A stretch of DNA of 6,069 bases, taken from contig JAUZEI010000158.1 of the NCBI GenBank assembly GCA_030839105.1, positions 1 through 6,069 of the forward strand, in the 5' to 3' direction. The translations under genes and the position numbers were made by a program. Of the stretch, positions 6,068-6,069 are shown one piece after another. This stretch comes from Actinomycetota bacterium (GTDB taxonomy: Bacteria; Actinomycetota; Acidimicrobiia; IMCC26256; PALSA-610). Within the stretch, counting starts at the first letter, position 1. Each line of letters starts with the position of its first letter. The notes beneath the pieces were generated by a model. It did no database searches, was not told where the DNA came from, and was given only the letters and a program-made list of their open reading frames with translations.

Positions 6068-6069
6068 CC

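Noticed and set aside
1..6069. CRISPR array, tRNA/rRNA gene, insertion sequence or integrase
   Set aside because: I saw no regularly spaced direct repeats, no tRNA-like cloverleaf sequence, no transposase or integrase motif and no terminal inverted repeats with target duplications.

Overview
The window is strongly GC-rich, uses GTG as freely as ATG for starts, and carries a compact Flp/Tad (type IVc) pilus-type cluster headed by an SAF-domain protein and lacking any secretin in view. That combination suggests a GC-rich actinobacterium, possibly of the Acidimicrobiia type. The lineage is an inference from style and gene order, not from a marker gene.

Left part (1-935): the end of a proline-rich protein runs in from the left edge on the + strand and stops at 137. 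A complete class I SAM-dependent methyltransferase lies on the - strand (177-935) and converges on it. The 39-bp gap between the two stops holds a small perfect hairpin (145-159) that could serve both transcripts. The short non-coding stretch 936-1139 separates the methyltransferase from the + strand cluster. It contains ribosome binding sites for both outward genes and two short inverted repeats, but no promoter I can call with confidence.

Main part (1140-6067): five + strand genes form one operon: a CpaB-like SAF-domain membrane protein, a CpaE/TadZ-like P-loop protein, the CpaF/TadA secretion ATPase, and the two inner-membrane platform proteins TadB and TadC. All four junctions are 4-base start/stop overlaps (GTGA, GTGA, ATGA, ATGA), so translation is probably coupled. 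In the known system, CpaF/TadA hydrolyses ATP to drive pilin polymerisation or secretion through the TadB/TadC membrane platform. TadZ/CpaE positions the machine, and CpaB is an envelope component. No pilin, TadE/F minor pilin or prepilin peptidase is in the window; these would be expected downstream of 6067 or elsewhere.

The most notable details are two. The CpaE-like protein has a P-loop lacking both the usual catalytic lysine and the MinD-type signature lysine. The CpaF-like ATPase carries its only four cysteines as two CxxxC pairs at the Asp-box and His-box positions. I see no clearly new system; this is a recognisable Tad cluster with lineage-specific twists.
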